From Sanderia malayensis (lineage: Eukaryota; Cnidaria; Scyphozoa; Semaeostomeae; Pelagiidae), in contig RQOL01000855.1 of assembly GCA_013076295.1 (NCBI GenBank), forward strand, positions 992,001-1,056,000: DNA of 64,000 bases. Reading direction: 5' to 3'. The position numbers and the translations under genes were made by a program. The notes under the pieces are model-generated. The model worked only from the letters and a program-made list of their open reading frames with translations. It ran no database searches and had not been told where the DNA came from. This document shows, one piece after another, positions 22,004 to 34,020 of the stretch. How positions within the stretch are numbered: the stretch's first letter is position 1; each line of letters starts with the position of its first letter.

Positions 22004-25000
22004 ATGACCCTGTTCTCTTATAGAATGCGTTGGTGTCTCTACCCGTATGTGGTAGTATGCCTCGCAGTAGCATTACACGGACATGCCTTCGCAGCTAAAA
22101 TAAGCTCAAAATCAAAATCAAATACAAAGGAAATCACTGCGTTCAATGTGACGACTAGTGTTGCAAAGAAGAACAAGACATTGGCTAGCAAAAAGACGCT
22201 GATAGACATTACTGGCTCCGAGTTCCCCACAATCAACTATCAACAACCGGAGTTCTTCTTCGACACAGCGCACGACTTTGGTAAATACGACAAGGACGAG
22301 ATCAAAGTCAATAGCCAGATCAGCGTGGAAAAAGAAGCAGACACTACAAGAGGTGCAGAAGAACGAAGCAAAATGTTTGATAACAGCAAAGGGAATAATG
22401 CTTTGATGACTACTACTGGTCCTGATGAAAGCTTTGACAATGATACGGTAGAAGCTAGTGTAAATGAAAGGACAATGGATAAGCTGGGTGGTGTACAAAG
22501 CGATAGCTATCAATACGATGATAACGATGCTCAATATTTTGTCAATCAAAGACCTGGTAAGTACTAAAGACATTATAGATTATTATATTTACATTATTAT
22601 TATTATTATTAACATTATAGTATTGGAAATTGCACATTTTTGAAGCAGCCTTTATAAATCCCTCATTTATTTTCATTCACCCACGCTAAATTGACCTTTA
22701 AATCATGGCAAGGAAAGGAAACTATTGTTGCTTGAGTCACATGCGAATTCTACAGTCAAGACTTTAGTAGATTAATAACACCACGTCACAACAGAGTGAA
22801 GAACGTCCCAAATTTTTATTACACCCAATTAAATTTTTTATTTTTATTACTATTATTATTTACATTATTATTATTATATTTACTTTTTTTTTGACCTGGT
22901 AAGTTCTGCATTGCCAGCTGTAGCTATTTCGTTAGAGGTCCTTAAATGCATTGAAAAATTTGCATGTTTAATTGTCTTTAAACGTCTTGCTGTAAGCTTT
23001 AAAGTAGGGAATCTTCATTAGCTGTTTAGCTAAAGAATCGTCTTTAGCTGTTTAGCTGAAGAAGATTCTTATGGAGATTTTAGCAGTCAGTGAGAGATAA
23101 ATAGTCGTACAAGTGAGAGAAAAGCAACGAGAGAAGACTGGAGACATGTGTCATAGCATCGACTGGAAATAAACAAACATCATACCTCTGCATTCCGTGT
23201 GCAGCAATGTTCACGTATTTTGACCGACCTAAGATATCTTCAACTATGACTGAGTGCCTGAAAAATACAGAATGAGGGGTAATAACTGGTAAATGGGTTA
23301 AACCGGTGTTTACCGTTAGTAATGCGTCATTGTACACATTAGCGTTTGCAAAACTATATATATATACAACAAAGTTGGAGGTGTGGGCTTAGATGACTAT
23401 TGTAAGCAAAGCCTCATCTAGGAGTAATTGTTGAAAATTCATTACAGATAATACCGGTGCTGGCTTGATTATGTTGCCTGGTCAAGAGGACATAGCAAAA
23501 AGAGGATGGAAAGTAATCGCAATGAGATCTAGCATGACAGCTACGTCATCGTGGACAGTAAAACTGAAAGGAAAATGGGATTGGAGAGTGCACATTAGTG
23601 GATTCAAATACGAATGTAAGTTATACACCCCCGGAAAAATCCATATCAGCAATTCACAAATGATAAAATGCCGCTTGGCCCAGGGGGATAATCACATAGC
23701 GTTGATTGACACGAAACAAACAATATACTTTAGAAATTCCCCCCCTGACAAAACAAGTTTTGTGTAGCACTTGACTGTTAGTCAGTTGAAATTCCGGGGG
23801 CTCGACATTCAACGGGCATAGCTGAGTTTGATTCGCACACTCACCATTGATGTTTGTTGCAGCTGTTGAATTTGGAAGTGTTGGGGTTCTTGTGGACGGG
23901 ACAATATCCAAGCACCAATGGATTGTGAAAGAAATGGTGTACAACATGTTGATGATGTTCAGAAAAGGATCAATGATCAGCGTAGCCTCATTCGCATCTT
24001 CTCTTAGTATTGTAAGTGTGATCTCTCTTTCATGTTCTTGACTTTGCATTGACAACCATCAATAGCGGACAAAATGTCTTGAGAAAATGTAAAACTACAA
24101 AAAGAAGACAATCAATCCGTAACATTTTTTCGTGGGCTTCATTCAACCCCGCTATCCCCCCTTAAACAATGCTGTTCTTTCAATTTGACACAACCTTTAC
24201 CGACATTGTGTACGACTATATCTAAGTAGAGCAAACATTGTTTGGGGAAGGTGGGGATTGAAAGATGCGTGCAAAATTGTGTCCCCCTATAAATGATTTC
24301 TTTGCAAGGTACCAATATCTAAGCCCTACAATGTTGGAGCAGAGCAACATAAGCCAAGTTTGCTCCAAAAAATATGTCTTCTCCTTCAACAAAGCGAACT
24401 TTTCATCCAACCCCTCCCCCCCCCCTCAAGTGACACCCCACCGTATTCACCCGTAAATACGTTAATGAAAAATTCGGTAAATGTTCTTCTATAAGAATCA
24501 CGCTACCCTTCAAAAGTAGATGTGGCCCTGCAAAAGGGGTTTTTATAATTGGGGGTAAAACACCTCCCCCATACACATCCCTCGGGTGACGTGCCAGGAC
24601 GCAGTAGTCAATAAAAGTCTTTTTATGTGTAATTAACCGTTATGTGTAATAAACTAAAGTACTGCCATTACATCGTCTTACAGGCATCTGAGTTCCAATC
24701 ATTTTCGGCTGCATCGCAAATCAAGACAATCTGCGGGAAGATCCAATTCTCGGAAGGAAGGAAAGTTGGAGAAGCACTCGAAGCCTATTACAAGAACTTC
24801 GTCGGTGTCAAAGCAAAGAAACCAGATTACAAAATGTCAATGTTCCTCGTGATCAAAGGAGCAACTATCGGCTCCGTTGAACTCATCAAGAAATACGGTG
24901 CAATGTTCAAGACGCTTGGCGTACGAATCTACGTTCTGGCACTGGGAAGCAGTTTTAACGTCGCTCAACTTCAAATGATCACGGAGATGAGCCTGATTTA

Positions 25001-28000
25001 CGAAATCAGTAGCTACGAAGCCATCATGACTGGCAAAGGCTTGAAGGTCGGCGGAGCGGCTGCCTCACAGTCCATGTTTCTAATGCTGCAAGCTAATCTA
25101 GGCTCGTGTAAGCATGCATTTGTTATTCTGTGGCATTGCAATTGAAGCCTTGATGGGAAGGCATTGATAGCAAAGCATCGATAACAAACGGCACTTTGTT
25201 GGAGATGGTAGAGAGATGTGTTGGAAGTATTGCAAGAAAAACACACTGGTTGCCACTGAATACACTTTAAGTCTCTATCTTATCTTCTTACAGATTTTGG
25301 TGCCAGAGCTGGACTTGCAGCAGGTGGTGGAGAAGGTGGTGGAGAAGGGGGTGCTGCCGGGGCAGGAGGTGCTGGTGCCGGGGCCGGTGCAGGGGGTGCC
25401 GCGGTGGCAGGACAATCAGGTTCAGGTGGAGCTGAAGGAGGTAACAATCAGAACGATGCATGCTCTGAATAGCAATCTCCTAGCAATTTCACTTGACTAG
25501 AATATCCCTGGACATAGCTGCGTTGTCACCAATTTGTTCTTTAACAAAATCTTCCATGAATCAATGTCTGTCACCAAACGAAGCATTAACAGCATTCGAG
25601 TTTCAGCAGCTATCAAGGCCTTGATGCCAACGCTGCAATAGAAAAAATATCAATCATCATATACATATTCACAATAGTAACAACAGCCACTATGAGTTAA
25701 ACAGTAATTTGTAATAAGGCGGTACTTATCTGTTTCTCGACAGGATGGTGGACAGCATCTTGGCAATGGACAGGTCATATAGCAGGCATGCAGTATGGAA
25801 GTAAGTAGTTCGATTTTAATTACACTAAACATAAAGAAGGACGAAGTCAAATCTGGTACGAGGAGACAACTGCAATTAACGTCTCCTCAAGAGGACCATG
25901 CAGTCGATGTCTGCCGATGTTTCAATCACTACATCAATATCAATATACCAACCTGATTATATGCAACATGTAGATATTTAACCATTTGTTATCACCATCT
26001 ATCATCCACCAGGCGTAAAGAAAGCCAATGTTGCATTTGTCATTGATGGTTCCGATTCCAACATGATCACGTTTCTTCAGAGATTTGCCTATAATCTCAT
26101 CATGATGTTCCAGCGACAGGGAACTTTCGTCACAATCCTCGTCTACGGTCGCGACCAGTATAGACTATCGAATTGGCAGGAATTCTCCAGCGCGGAGCAA
26201 GTGCAGGTAAGATCTGCTGCAACTATTTTCCCTTTTCGATAACAGATAAAAGATTCGGTCAGAAAAGGTGGGAGTGAGAAAATGTTTCCAAGCAGCATCG
26301 TAGATGACGTCATTCAAATTGGATACGATGCTTGAGTGCCTCCATGGTACTTTAAAACTCGTGTCTCTTCTGCAACCGACTTTGCTACATTTAAATAACA
26401 AACCAGACTTATAAGGTCCAGTCAAGCAACGTCATAAGGTCGAGCATTTCCGTACATGAAGCTCAAACACGGGAAAAGCTGAACCCACAAAAGCACACAA
26501 TACAAAAATAACGATTGACTTCTACGATTCAATTCTAGAAAGCTTGTACAAACATCCCGTACGTTGAGACATCGATCAGAAATATAGCCAAGGCACTTGG
26601 AGAAATCAAAATTATGTTCGAGACGCAGAAAAAGGCCAACGCTGAGAATGGTAACGTACTCTTCTTCTTTATGGCCGGGTCGGCGACTGACAAGGCACAA
26701 CTGTCGGCAGCAGGAGCCGCCCTTAAAGCCCTCGGCGTCAAATGCTTCGGTATTGGCATTGGAGCACAGGCAGCCAGCTTGAAAGCAGAGCTTGGCATGG
26801 TTGCAACGAGCGCTAAATACATCAGAGCAGGAAAGCTCAGTAGCATTGTTAAAGCTGGCAGCTTTAATGGTTTGGTTAGTGCTCTCTCCGCAGGTGTGTT
26901 TAATCACTCTCCTTATAGGACTCAACTTTTGCAATAATCTCCAATACGAACTCATATGTTCCGAAAAAACCAACGTATTTAGCTGCACAACATGCTATGG
27001 AGTAGAACAGGTAGTTCGATATAAACAACACTGTATTAACCATGGAACTGTATGCTCTATCTTTTGCAGATATCGGACAAGCTGGAGCAGTGAGTGCAGC
27101 ATCAGGTAATCAAACTCAAACTTCGCTTTTTTCATTCTTTTTAACTATTCAATCATATCCCAGTAAACCATCTTCAAAAAATTATGCAAGGTAAGTTTGC
27201 ATGTAGTTGAACTTTATTTTAATATTTCAGGTAGCTCAGCGATGCTTTCTATTCAAAAAAGCTGGAAGTGGAGCGCCAAATATCAACAGCTTCGCTACGG
27301 ATGTGAGTTCATTTAGGTATTTTTCTCTTGGAACGCTGCATCTGATAAGGCCAAGGCCTGCAAGTTGCCATTCCTTGATATCATGGCTGCAGATGTGGAT
27401 ATTTCAGTAACGCAATGATGCACAGGGAGTCGATGACACTTCATTGTAACTTTTCCATGAATGAAGACGTCTCAATAGCATACTACACAAGAACCAGTAA
27501 AATAAGTTCTGTCTTGATATTGGATGTTTATTTCATAGATCTGGCAAGAGCAAACGTCGGTATATTAGTCGAAGCCATATCACTGGAGAACTTTGGATAC
27601 ATTCGTCATCTCATTTACAACATAATCAGAATGTTCGCTTTATCTGGTAGCTACTTCTCCATTGTATCCTATGGTACTGGTCAGTACCGAGTGTCAAACT
27701 TCGCCCAATTCACAACAGAGGCATCAATCAAAAGCATGGCTGGGAAAATACCCAAAGGAACATCGGGCCAGGTACGTATTGATTCTTCATGTGTCCTTCC
27801 ACTTTCAAGAGGAATCATTGCAGTGCAGCATTTGATAAAACAATGATGAGAATGTTCCATTGAAGACAGCCATGCAGACAAATCGATGATAAAAAATATT
27901 GTTGACTGCATTTCTTCGCAAAGTGCATGCAAATCACCTTGGTATGGAGCACTGTTCGTTGAGCTTGTTATAACCAAACATTATCTTTTTCTCATACAAA

Positions 28001-31000
28001 CAGGCATTGACAGGCAAGGCATTGTCGTACATGATAGGCGCATTCAAGGAGTCACCTCCAGGCAATCCTGAGATCTTATTCGTGCTGACGCAGTCGCGGT
28101 CATCCGATGACGTCACTTCCTTTGCAGCACAGCTCAGAAAAGACGGCATAAAGACCATCGCATTTGGCATCGGAACAAATGTAGATTCGAAGCAGATGAT
28201 GCTCATGTCATATTCTTCTGCGACGATGTTCATGGCCGAAGCTAACGGCTTGGTGGCTACATTGACATCATGCCAGAGTGCTGTTGCCAAAAGTAAGAAT
28301 TCCTTCAACTGAATCAATTATTTCATTCAGATATTCAGATAAGGGCTTCACTCAACAACACAAACGAAAGGTTATGCCCGATAGACAATCTCATTGGTTG
28401 GGTGACATAGATATAATCAAATTACTGACATATACCCATTTGAAATAGTTGTAGGCACAGTGAGCGGCGATGTGTCAACAAGTGCTGGGGCTTCAGCCAC
28501 GTCTGGAGCAGCTGGTGGAGGTAGTGGTGCTGCTGCCGGAGGTGGTGGTGCTGCTGCCGGAGGTGGTGCGGCTTCCTCTGCAGGAGCTGTTGGAACTGGA
28601 GGAATCAAAGAAGGACTCCTAACTGGTAATATGCTGTTTATTATTACGCAGATATGTTGAGCTGAAGAAGTCTCTCTTCAAAGTATCTCGTCAAATGTGC
28701 AATAACCTTGATTCTGATGTTGATTCATTGTAGCAAGCCACGCTGACATCGTCAAGAACTGGTCCTGGAGAACACAAGGAATAGCATTTGCATATGGAGG
28801 TATTCAGCATCAATCATGATAACCAATTTAGATAAGTCCAATTTAGAGCCAAATTCTGCCATAAACTCGGTGCACAATTAATCTCTTGCATTCAAGTAAA
28901 ACAAAACTTCTTGTTAGCTCTGTATGCCTAGTCCACTCAGTCTTAAGTTTCGGTCGCTGACAAGTAAAACTTAACATCTCGATAATTAATAACTTTCTCC
29001 ACACTTCATAACTTCAACAGCATATTTCCCTTGCCTTCAAACATGTCCTTTAATCAAACCATACCTTCCCTGTGTAAATGCTTAGACTTAACCAACCTGC
29101 ACAGTACCCACAACTGTCAACTAACAATCGAAAATTTCTGTTTCACAGCGTGCAAGAAATCAACCATTGGATTCCTCGTTGATTCATCAAACCAACACCA
29201 TTTTGACGTCATGCAGAAATTCGTCTACAACATCTACAGCCTCTTCGAAATTGGAACGTCCGTTTCCATCATCACGTACGGAGGCGAGACTGACAAATCC
29301 CTGCAGAAGTTCAGAAAATACCAAGACTCCACGGTCTTCCAACTCTCGTGTCAAGCAATCAGCTACAAGGGAGCAAAGGGACGCAAGACTGGTGCTGCTC
29401 TTACCGAGTTGGCAGGTGTCTTTGGCTCTGCATCTGGTGCAGAGGGGAAGCAGTTAGTCTTCCTGCTGACGACTGGTAAGTCAGATGATGACGTGGTGGG
29501 ACCAGCAAAAAGCCTTGTACAAAAAGGAATGTCAATATTTGCAATAGGAATTGGGAGCAGTGTTGATACAAATGAATTGAAAATGATTTCAAGGTATTAC
29601 CTGACGGCAAAATGGCGCGCTTTGGTTACTTCTCTTGTCAAAGTACAGAATTCTGCAATGAAAGGTAAGAAATATCAGCTATATTAGTCGCATTAAATAA
29701 AAAAGATACGTCTTGTATCTATGTCTATAGTCAAACCTCTATTATAGTCTCCCCTCTTAGAGTCAACCTCAATCGTTGTCTACCCTCTTATAGTTCAACT
29801 TCTATTATAGTCTACCCTCTTATGGTACAACTTTTACTATAGTCTACCCTCTTATGGTAGAAACTCTATTATAGTCTACGTTCTTATAGTCCAACCTCTA
29901 TTATAGTCTTTCCTCTTACAGTCGAACTTCTATGAGGTCTACCCTCTTATAGTTCCACCTCTATGATAGTCTATAATTCCACCAAGGGTTGTACACTTCG
30001 CAATACATTCCTCCCTGGTGCATTAAAAGAACAAGATGATTTTTATTCCAGTCGCTGGTAAAAGCGCTGCCGCAGATTCGGAAACTGGCGTCCAGCAAGA
30101 TGTATCCGCTGGATCAGTAGGAAGAGAATCTGTCCTACCGCCGGCTTCATGTAAGTATGAGAAATAAACGCTGTTCGGCCTATAATTATTTTGTGATTAC
30201 AAGAGCTCAAAGACGTTTAAACAGTGATCAATGGTCTTTCAGCTATTGCAGAGCAATGCATAAGTCTTAATGTAATTTCAAGCAGGTTTTCCAGCGTCAA
30301 ATCATCGCCAATTTTTCAAGAAAACTAAACTGCTATCTTCTTCTCCTCCTTCAGATGGCTATTTAGCATGCTCCGCATCACAGCCCATGGGCAGTCTCCA
30401 GACGAAATGGGATTGGTCAGCAATGATTACAAGCATGAAATCTGGAGGTAAGCAATTGACAGTCACGGGCGGCTACTCCTCCACTTGGTATTTATATTCA
30501 TAGCGTACACCTAATCGATGGTTGGTAGTTTCATCCATTTTTAACGGTAATCATAAAAATGAATGATGCCATCCGAATGCTATTAAATACAAATGGATGA
30601 TACCAATGCCATCCCAATGCCATGAAAACCCTCGTAATACAGACAACAAACCAAATGTCACATCCATACGAGTTTCAATTCTGTCGTTATTCTCCATTGG
30701 CAAAGCAACGTCGCTAACAAAGCAATTGCTTCATCTCCCCAGCTCTAAAAGCAGCAAATATCATAATGGCCATCGACATATCACAGAAAGCCAGTTTCGA
30801 GATCCAATTGCGTTTCTGCTACAACACACTGCGACTCTTCCAGCTGTCCGGCAGCACGGTTACAATAATAACGTACGGCTCAAGCGCCAGCCTCGTAGCA
30901 AAGGCAAAGACCGTCGGAGCCGAGGCTGAACTCAAATCACTGCTGACTGGAATCAGCGCAAAGGCTGAAGAAACGGTGAACTGTGGCAAAGCGTTGAAAC

Positions 31001-33241
31001 TCGTCACGTCTAGTGTTTATAGTCAATTGAACAAAAAATTGAAAACAGTCATGTTTGTCGTGGCAAGATCAAGAAGCGAAGACGACGTCTACAAGGCCGT
31101 AGAGCAACTGAAAGGTGCACAGATAAACATGTGCGGCGTAGGTAGGTACATGATTACTAACAGTGAATATACTGATCAGTTCTTAACGTATGGAAATTCT
31201 AACATCCAGACACAACATTCAGTCTAATCACCTTTTGTGCAATCTCTGTAGTGGTGCATAGTATACATAACAACATACCAAAGTGGACTGTAAACTCAGC
31301 ATTCACACAGAAAATAAGATGTCTCGCTCTGTTTCAGGCCTTGGAGAAACATTTAGTCAAGAGGAAATATCAGTATTATCATCAACAGGGCAGTTGTCCT
31401 TCTCAGGATCCTTTTCGCAAGCAGCTGCCTTAGTCGTTCGCATACAAGCGATGTTATCCATGGGTAAGTTACTTTCATTTCTCCCTATTAAGCTATGATT
31501 ACAGGCCTGAGGCCTAGTCTCAGAACGGGGCTTAACGACAAGGAATCCCAAGTGCAGGCAAATTGTGTACAGTTGATTAATGGCTACAAGGACTTTGAAC
31601 CTTAGCTGTTGATTTTTGAGCCTAATTCATGCCAAGTGAAAAAACATTCAATACAATGTTAATATATGACTCTCTTGCAGTGACGAATGGAGTTCCAGAA
31701 TCAGATACAATGACACGAGATGCATTGAAAGAAGCGGCAGGGGCAGATGCATATGGAAGCATGGTGAATACTGTGCAAACTGGAAGTACAGCATCTGAAG
31801 AGGCTGGCAAACCAGGCTGCCCAGATACAGGATATTCGCTTGCAGGAGCTGGCGGTGGTGCGGCTGGAGGTACAGGAGCTGGGGCTGAAGGAGGAGGAGG
31901 TGCAGGAAGTGCTGGGGCAGGTGCTGGGGCAGGAGGTGCTGGGGCAGGAAGTGCGGGAGGAAGTGCTGGAGGGGCCGGTGCAGGTGATGCAGCAGGAGGT
32001 GCAGGAGGAAGTGCTGGAGGTGCAGCAGGAGGTGCTGGAGGTGTCGGTGGAAGTGCTGGAGGTGGAGGAGGAAGTGCAGGAAGTGCAGGTGGAAGTGCTG
32101 GAGGTGCCGGTGGAGGAGGAGGAAGTGCTGGAGGTGCGGGAGGAAGTGCAGGAGGTGCAGCAGGAAGTGCCGGTGGAAGTGCTGGAAGTGCAGGAGGAAG
32201 TGCAGGAGGTTCAGGAGGAAGTGCAGGAAGTGCAGGAGGAAGTGCTGGAGGTGCCGGTGGAGGAGGAGGAAGTGCTGGAGGTGCGGGAGGAAGTGCAGGA
32301 GGTGCAGCAGGAAGTGCTGGTGGAAGTGCTGGAAGTGCAGGAGGTTCAGGAGGAAGTGCTGGAGGTGGAGGAGGTGTAGGGGGAAGTGCTGGAGGTGCAG
32401 GAGGAGGAAGTGCTGGAGGTGCAAGTGGAAGTGTTGGAGGTGCCGGAGGAAGTGCTGGAGGTGCCGGTGGAGGAAGTGCAAGTGCTGGAGGTGCTGGAGG
32501 TGTGGGAGCAGCAGGTGCAAGTGCAAGTGCAGGTGCGAGTGCAGCTGCAGGTGCAGGTGGATCAGACCTTGCATCCGCGGCTGCCAGTGCAGCAGCCCTG
32601 GCAAATGGATTAGCAAATTTGGCAAAAACCAATGGTGGATGTCCAGCTGGTTGCAAACCTTGCCAACAATGTTTGGGAAAACGTAGCCAAATTGGAGACA
32701 AAGCTTGTCCTGCAAATTGCGAGGCATGCGAAGGCGCCAGCTGTACGATAACTACCACAGACTTACAGGGGTTCAATAGGGCAAAGATGGACAGTGATCC
32801 TGCTAGCCCTGTTCAACCGAACAAGCTCTCCATGGACCAGATGATGTATAAACTCGATAGCGACAAAGGAGATGCAGAATCCAATGACATTGATCTGAAT
32901 GGTAAGTGAAGCTATATCAATATTAGTCTTTATGCACGCTGTCTGCTTCTCAAACACGCGGTGTTTAAAAAGTGACTAAATATTCCTAACATCAATTCAT
33001 ATTGCTAACGAAAACACTATTGGTGGCATTAGAGTAATCTGTCGTACATTGCCTGACATGTAGCATTAGGAGTTACCAACACTAACAAGCTCCTAATAAT
33101 GAGCTGTCAATCGAAATTGTTCTAATAACTATCCTAATGCCACTCTCACAATTCTCTACCCTTGCAGCCATACAAACATTGTTAGAAGATTTCTACGGAG
33201 ATGCAGCTAACAAAAGATCAAAGGCGCCACCACACAAATGA
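22004..33241 (+). CDS. G3: secreted protein with five WxW-exon plus vWA modules and Gly/Ala silk-like blocks
   Basis: Exons: 22004-22556, 23448-23615, 23863-24011, 24684-25107, 25294-25440, 25744-25800, 26013-26206, 26539-26893, 27070-27105, 27231-27302, 27539-27771, 28004-28292, 28449-28625, 28734-28799, 29149-29664, 30052-30150, 30355-30447, 30743-31141, 31338-31463, 31681-32901, 33168-33241. All join in frame (5,448 bases, about 1,815 aa, stop TGA). ATG at 22,004 or 22,022; either gives a signal peptide (CLYPYVVVCLAVALHGHAFA). An acidic/Lys-Asn N-terminal region (to about 184) is followed by five von Willebrand A domains at roughly 241-432, 500-682, 719-892, 974-1145 and 1209-1384. Each is preceded by a short exon with WxW. 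Gly/Ala linkers separate them, and a 407-codon Gly/Ala/Ser exon ends in a Cys cluster. vWA domains bind ligands in many matrix proteins; here the metal site is intact only in domain 2. Not a family I can name. Confidence 0.88.
23448..25107 (+). CDS. G3 module 1: WxW exon and vWA1
   Basis: Exon 23448-23615 carries the Trp motif (KGKWDWRVHISGFKYE). Exons 23863-24011 and 24684-25107 encode vWA1, split by a phase-0 intron after the beta-strand ISVASFASSLSI. The first MIDAS loop reads VLVDGTIS (DxTxS, close to DxSxS), but the later TDG-type loop reads VIKGAT, so metal binding is doubtful. Confidence 0.8.
25294..25440 (+). CDS. G3 Gly/Ala linker exon
   Basis: A 147-base phase-1 exon encoding a Gly/Ala/Glu linker (AAGGGEGGGEGGAAGAGG...) between vWA1 and module 2; the bases TAT-TTT-GGT link it to the previous exon. 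Confidence 0.75.
25744..26893 (+). CDS. G3 module 2: WxW exon and vWA2 with intact MIDAS
   Basis: Exon 25744-25800 (19 residues, WWTASWQWTGHIAGMQYG). vWA2 exons are 26013-26206 and 26539-26893, split by a phase-0 intron as in domain 1. The first MIDAS loop is VIDGSDSN, a complete DxSxS, the only one of the five. A small 12-residue exon (27070-27105) follows. Confidence 0.82.
27231..28292 (+). CDS. G3 module 3: WxW exon and vWA3 (MIDAS lost)
   Basis: Exon 27231-27302 has KSWKWSAKYQQLRYG. vWA3 exons are 27539-27771 and 28004-28292, phase-0 split as in domains 1 and 2. The MIDAS position reads LVEAISL, so the metal-binding Asp/Ser set is gone. The distal half keeps the FVLTQSRSSDDV and AFGIGTNVD strands typical of vWA folds. 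Confidence 0.82.
28449..28625 (+). CDS. G3 Gly/Ala/Ser linker exon
   Basis: A 177-base phase-1 exon encoding a linker with tandem GAAAGGG units, then KEGLLTG, between vWA3 and module 4. Confidence 0.75.
28734..29664 (+). CDS. G3 module 4: WxW exon and single-exon vWA4
   Basis: Exon 28734-28799 has KNWSWRTQGIAFAYGG. The whole vWA4 lies in one exon, 29149-29664 (172 codons), so the phase-0 intron found inside domains 1-3 is absent. The MIDAS position is LVDSSNQ (partial), and the distal strand is FLLTTGKSDDDV. Confidence 0.82.
29728..29975. repeat. 32-bp minisatellite in G3 intron
   Basis: About eight diverged copies of a roughly 32-bp unit (TCTATTATAGTCTACCCTC then TTATAGTCCAACC) in the intron between exons 29149-29664 and 30052-30150. 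Confidence 0.75.
30355..31463 (+). CDS. G3 module 5: WxW exon and vWA5
   Basis: Exon 30355-30447 has QTKWDWSAMITSMKSGG. vWA5 occupies 30743-31141 and 31338-31463, split by a phase-1 intron near the C-terminal end, after INMCGVG, not at the position used in domains 1-3. The MIDAS position is AIDISQKA (partial). A linker exon (30052-30150, 33 residues) precedes this module. Confidence 0.8.
31681..32901 (+). CDS. G3 silk-like Gly/Ala/Ser exon with Cys cluster
   Basis: A 1,221-base phase-1 exon. After about 60 ordinary residues come about 250 residues of GGSAGGA/GSAGGSAGGA repeats. Then comes a compact Cys-rich segment (CPAGCKPCQQC, then CPANCEACEGASC), and an acidic tail that continues in the last exon (33168-33241). 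The Cys segment has eight Cys in about 35 residues and could be a disulfide knot or cross-linking end. Confidence 0.85.
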
Positions 33242-34020
33242 TAGAAAAAAATTGATTCAGATTTACTTACATAGCAAGCAAACAGGGTGGTATCCTCAGA
33301 GACAGGCAGGAGCAAGTTCTGAAAAATAAATAAATCATAAAACAAGACAGTTAAGTGATGACATTACCGCGAGAATGTTTAATTGGACATTAGTGTCAAG
33401 CATGATTTAGTGATAAAAAGAATGATAGATAGTAGATCTCTGCTTAGAAAAATACAATTCAACCTTGAAAAGTCAAATACCAAAGGAAATGAGAAATTCG
33501 GTTGAGTTAACAATAATTCAATCTATCAATTTGTAAATACGTATTTATTGATAATCAGTGTACTATGTGGAAAATGTGATAGCTCATAAATAAGATACTG
33601 AAAGAAATCCTGCCTTCATCTACCTTATCTTTAAAATACTTGATGTTGCAGTAAACTATTTGCCACAATTTCACGCTAGATCTAAAATCGAATCAAACAA
33701 TTATCAATAGCCTATGCACCTCTCTACTGCTTCTTTAGCATTGCAATAGTATGCCACTCTGGTATAAGCGCGATTCTGCAGGCAATACATTGCGAAACAC
33801 CGCATTGCAATGCTACGAAATGCACAGAGGGGTAAAGATACGGCACGAAATACAGCTGAAATCATTATGATCGCGGATTATCACGAAACGCTCGGCATTA
33901 TCAAGCTCATTCTCAACTTATCAGATAAAAATATTCCACAACCAAATAATTCATGAATTATACTGATTACTAAATTGTCAGTAATTAACGACTGACTATG
34001 CATATATGTTGAAGCTTGAA
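33242..34020. other. Convergent intergenic region between G3 and HACL2
   Basis: Two genes end here tail to tail. Apart from the G3 poly(A) signal, and TTTATT (AATAAA on the minus strand) at about 33,543 that could serve HACL2, nothing is seen. Confidence 0.6.
33325..33330 (+). terminator. Likely polyadenylation signal of G3
   Basis: AATAAA, overlapped by a second AATAAA four bases on, lies about 85 bp after the G3 stop codon. Confidence 0.6.

Noticed and set aside
26422..26988. A 188-codon minus-strand frame across vWA2
   Set aside because: Antisense to a well-supported vWA exon and including intron sequence on both sides.
29728..29975. Regularly spaced repeats resembling a CRISPR array (also at 47,051 and 11,908)
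   Set aside because: They are contiguous tandem units without unique spacers, in introns of animal genes; minisatellites.
31622..32776. Pro/Ala-rich and His/Leu-rich minus-strand frames of 384 and 359 codons
   Set aside because: They are antisense shadows of the Gly/Ala/Ser exon of G3, whose frame is fixed by splice phases on both sides.
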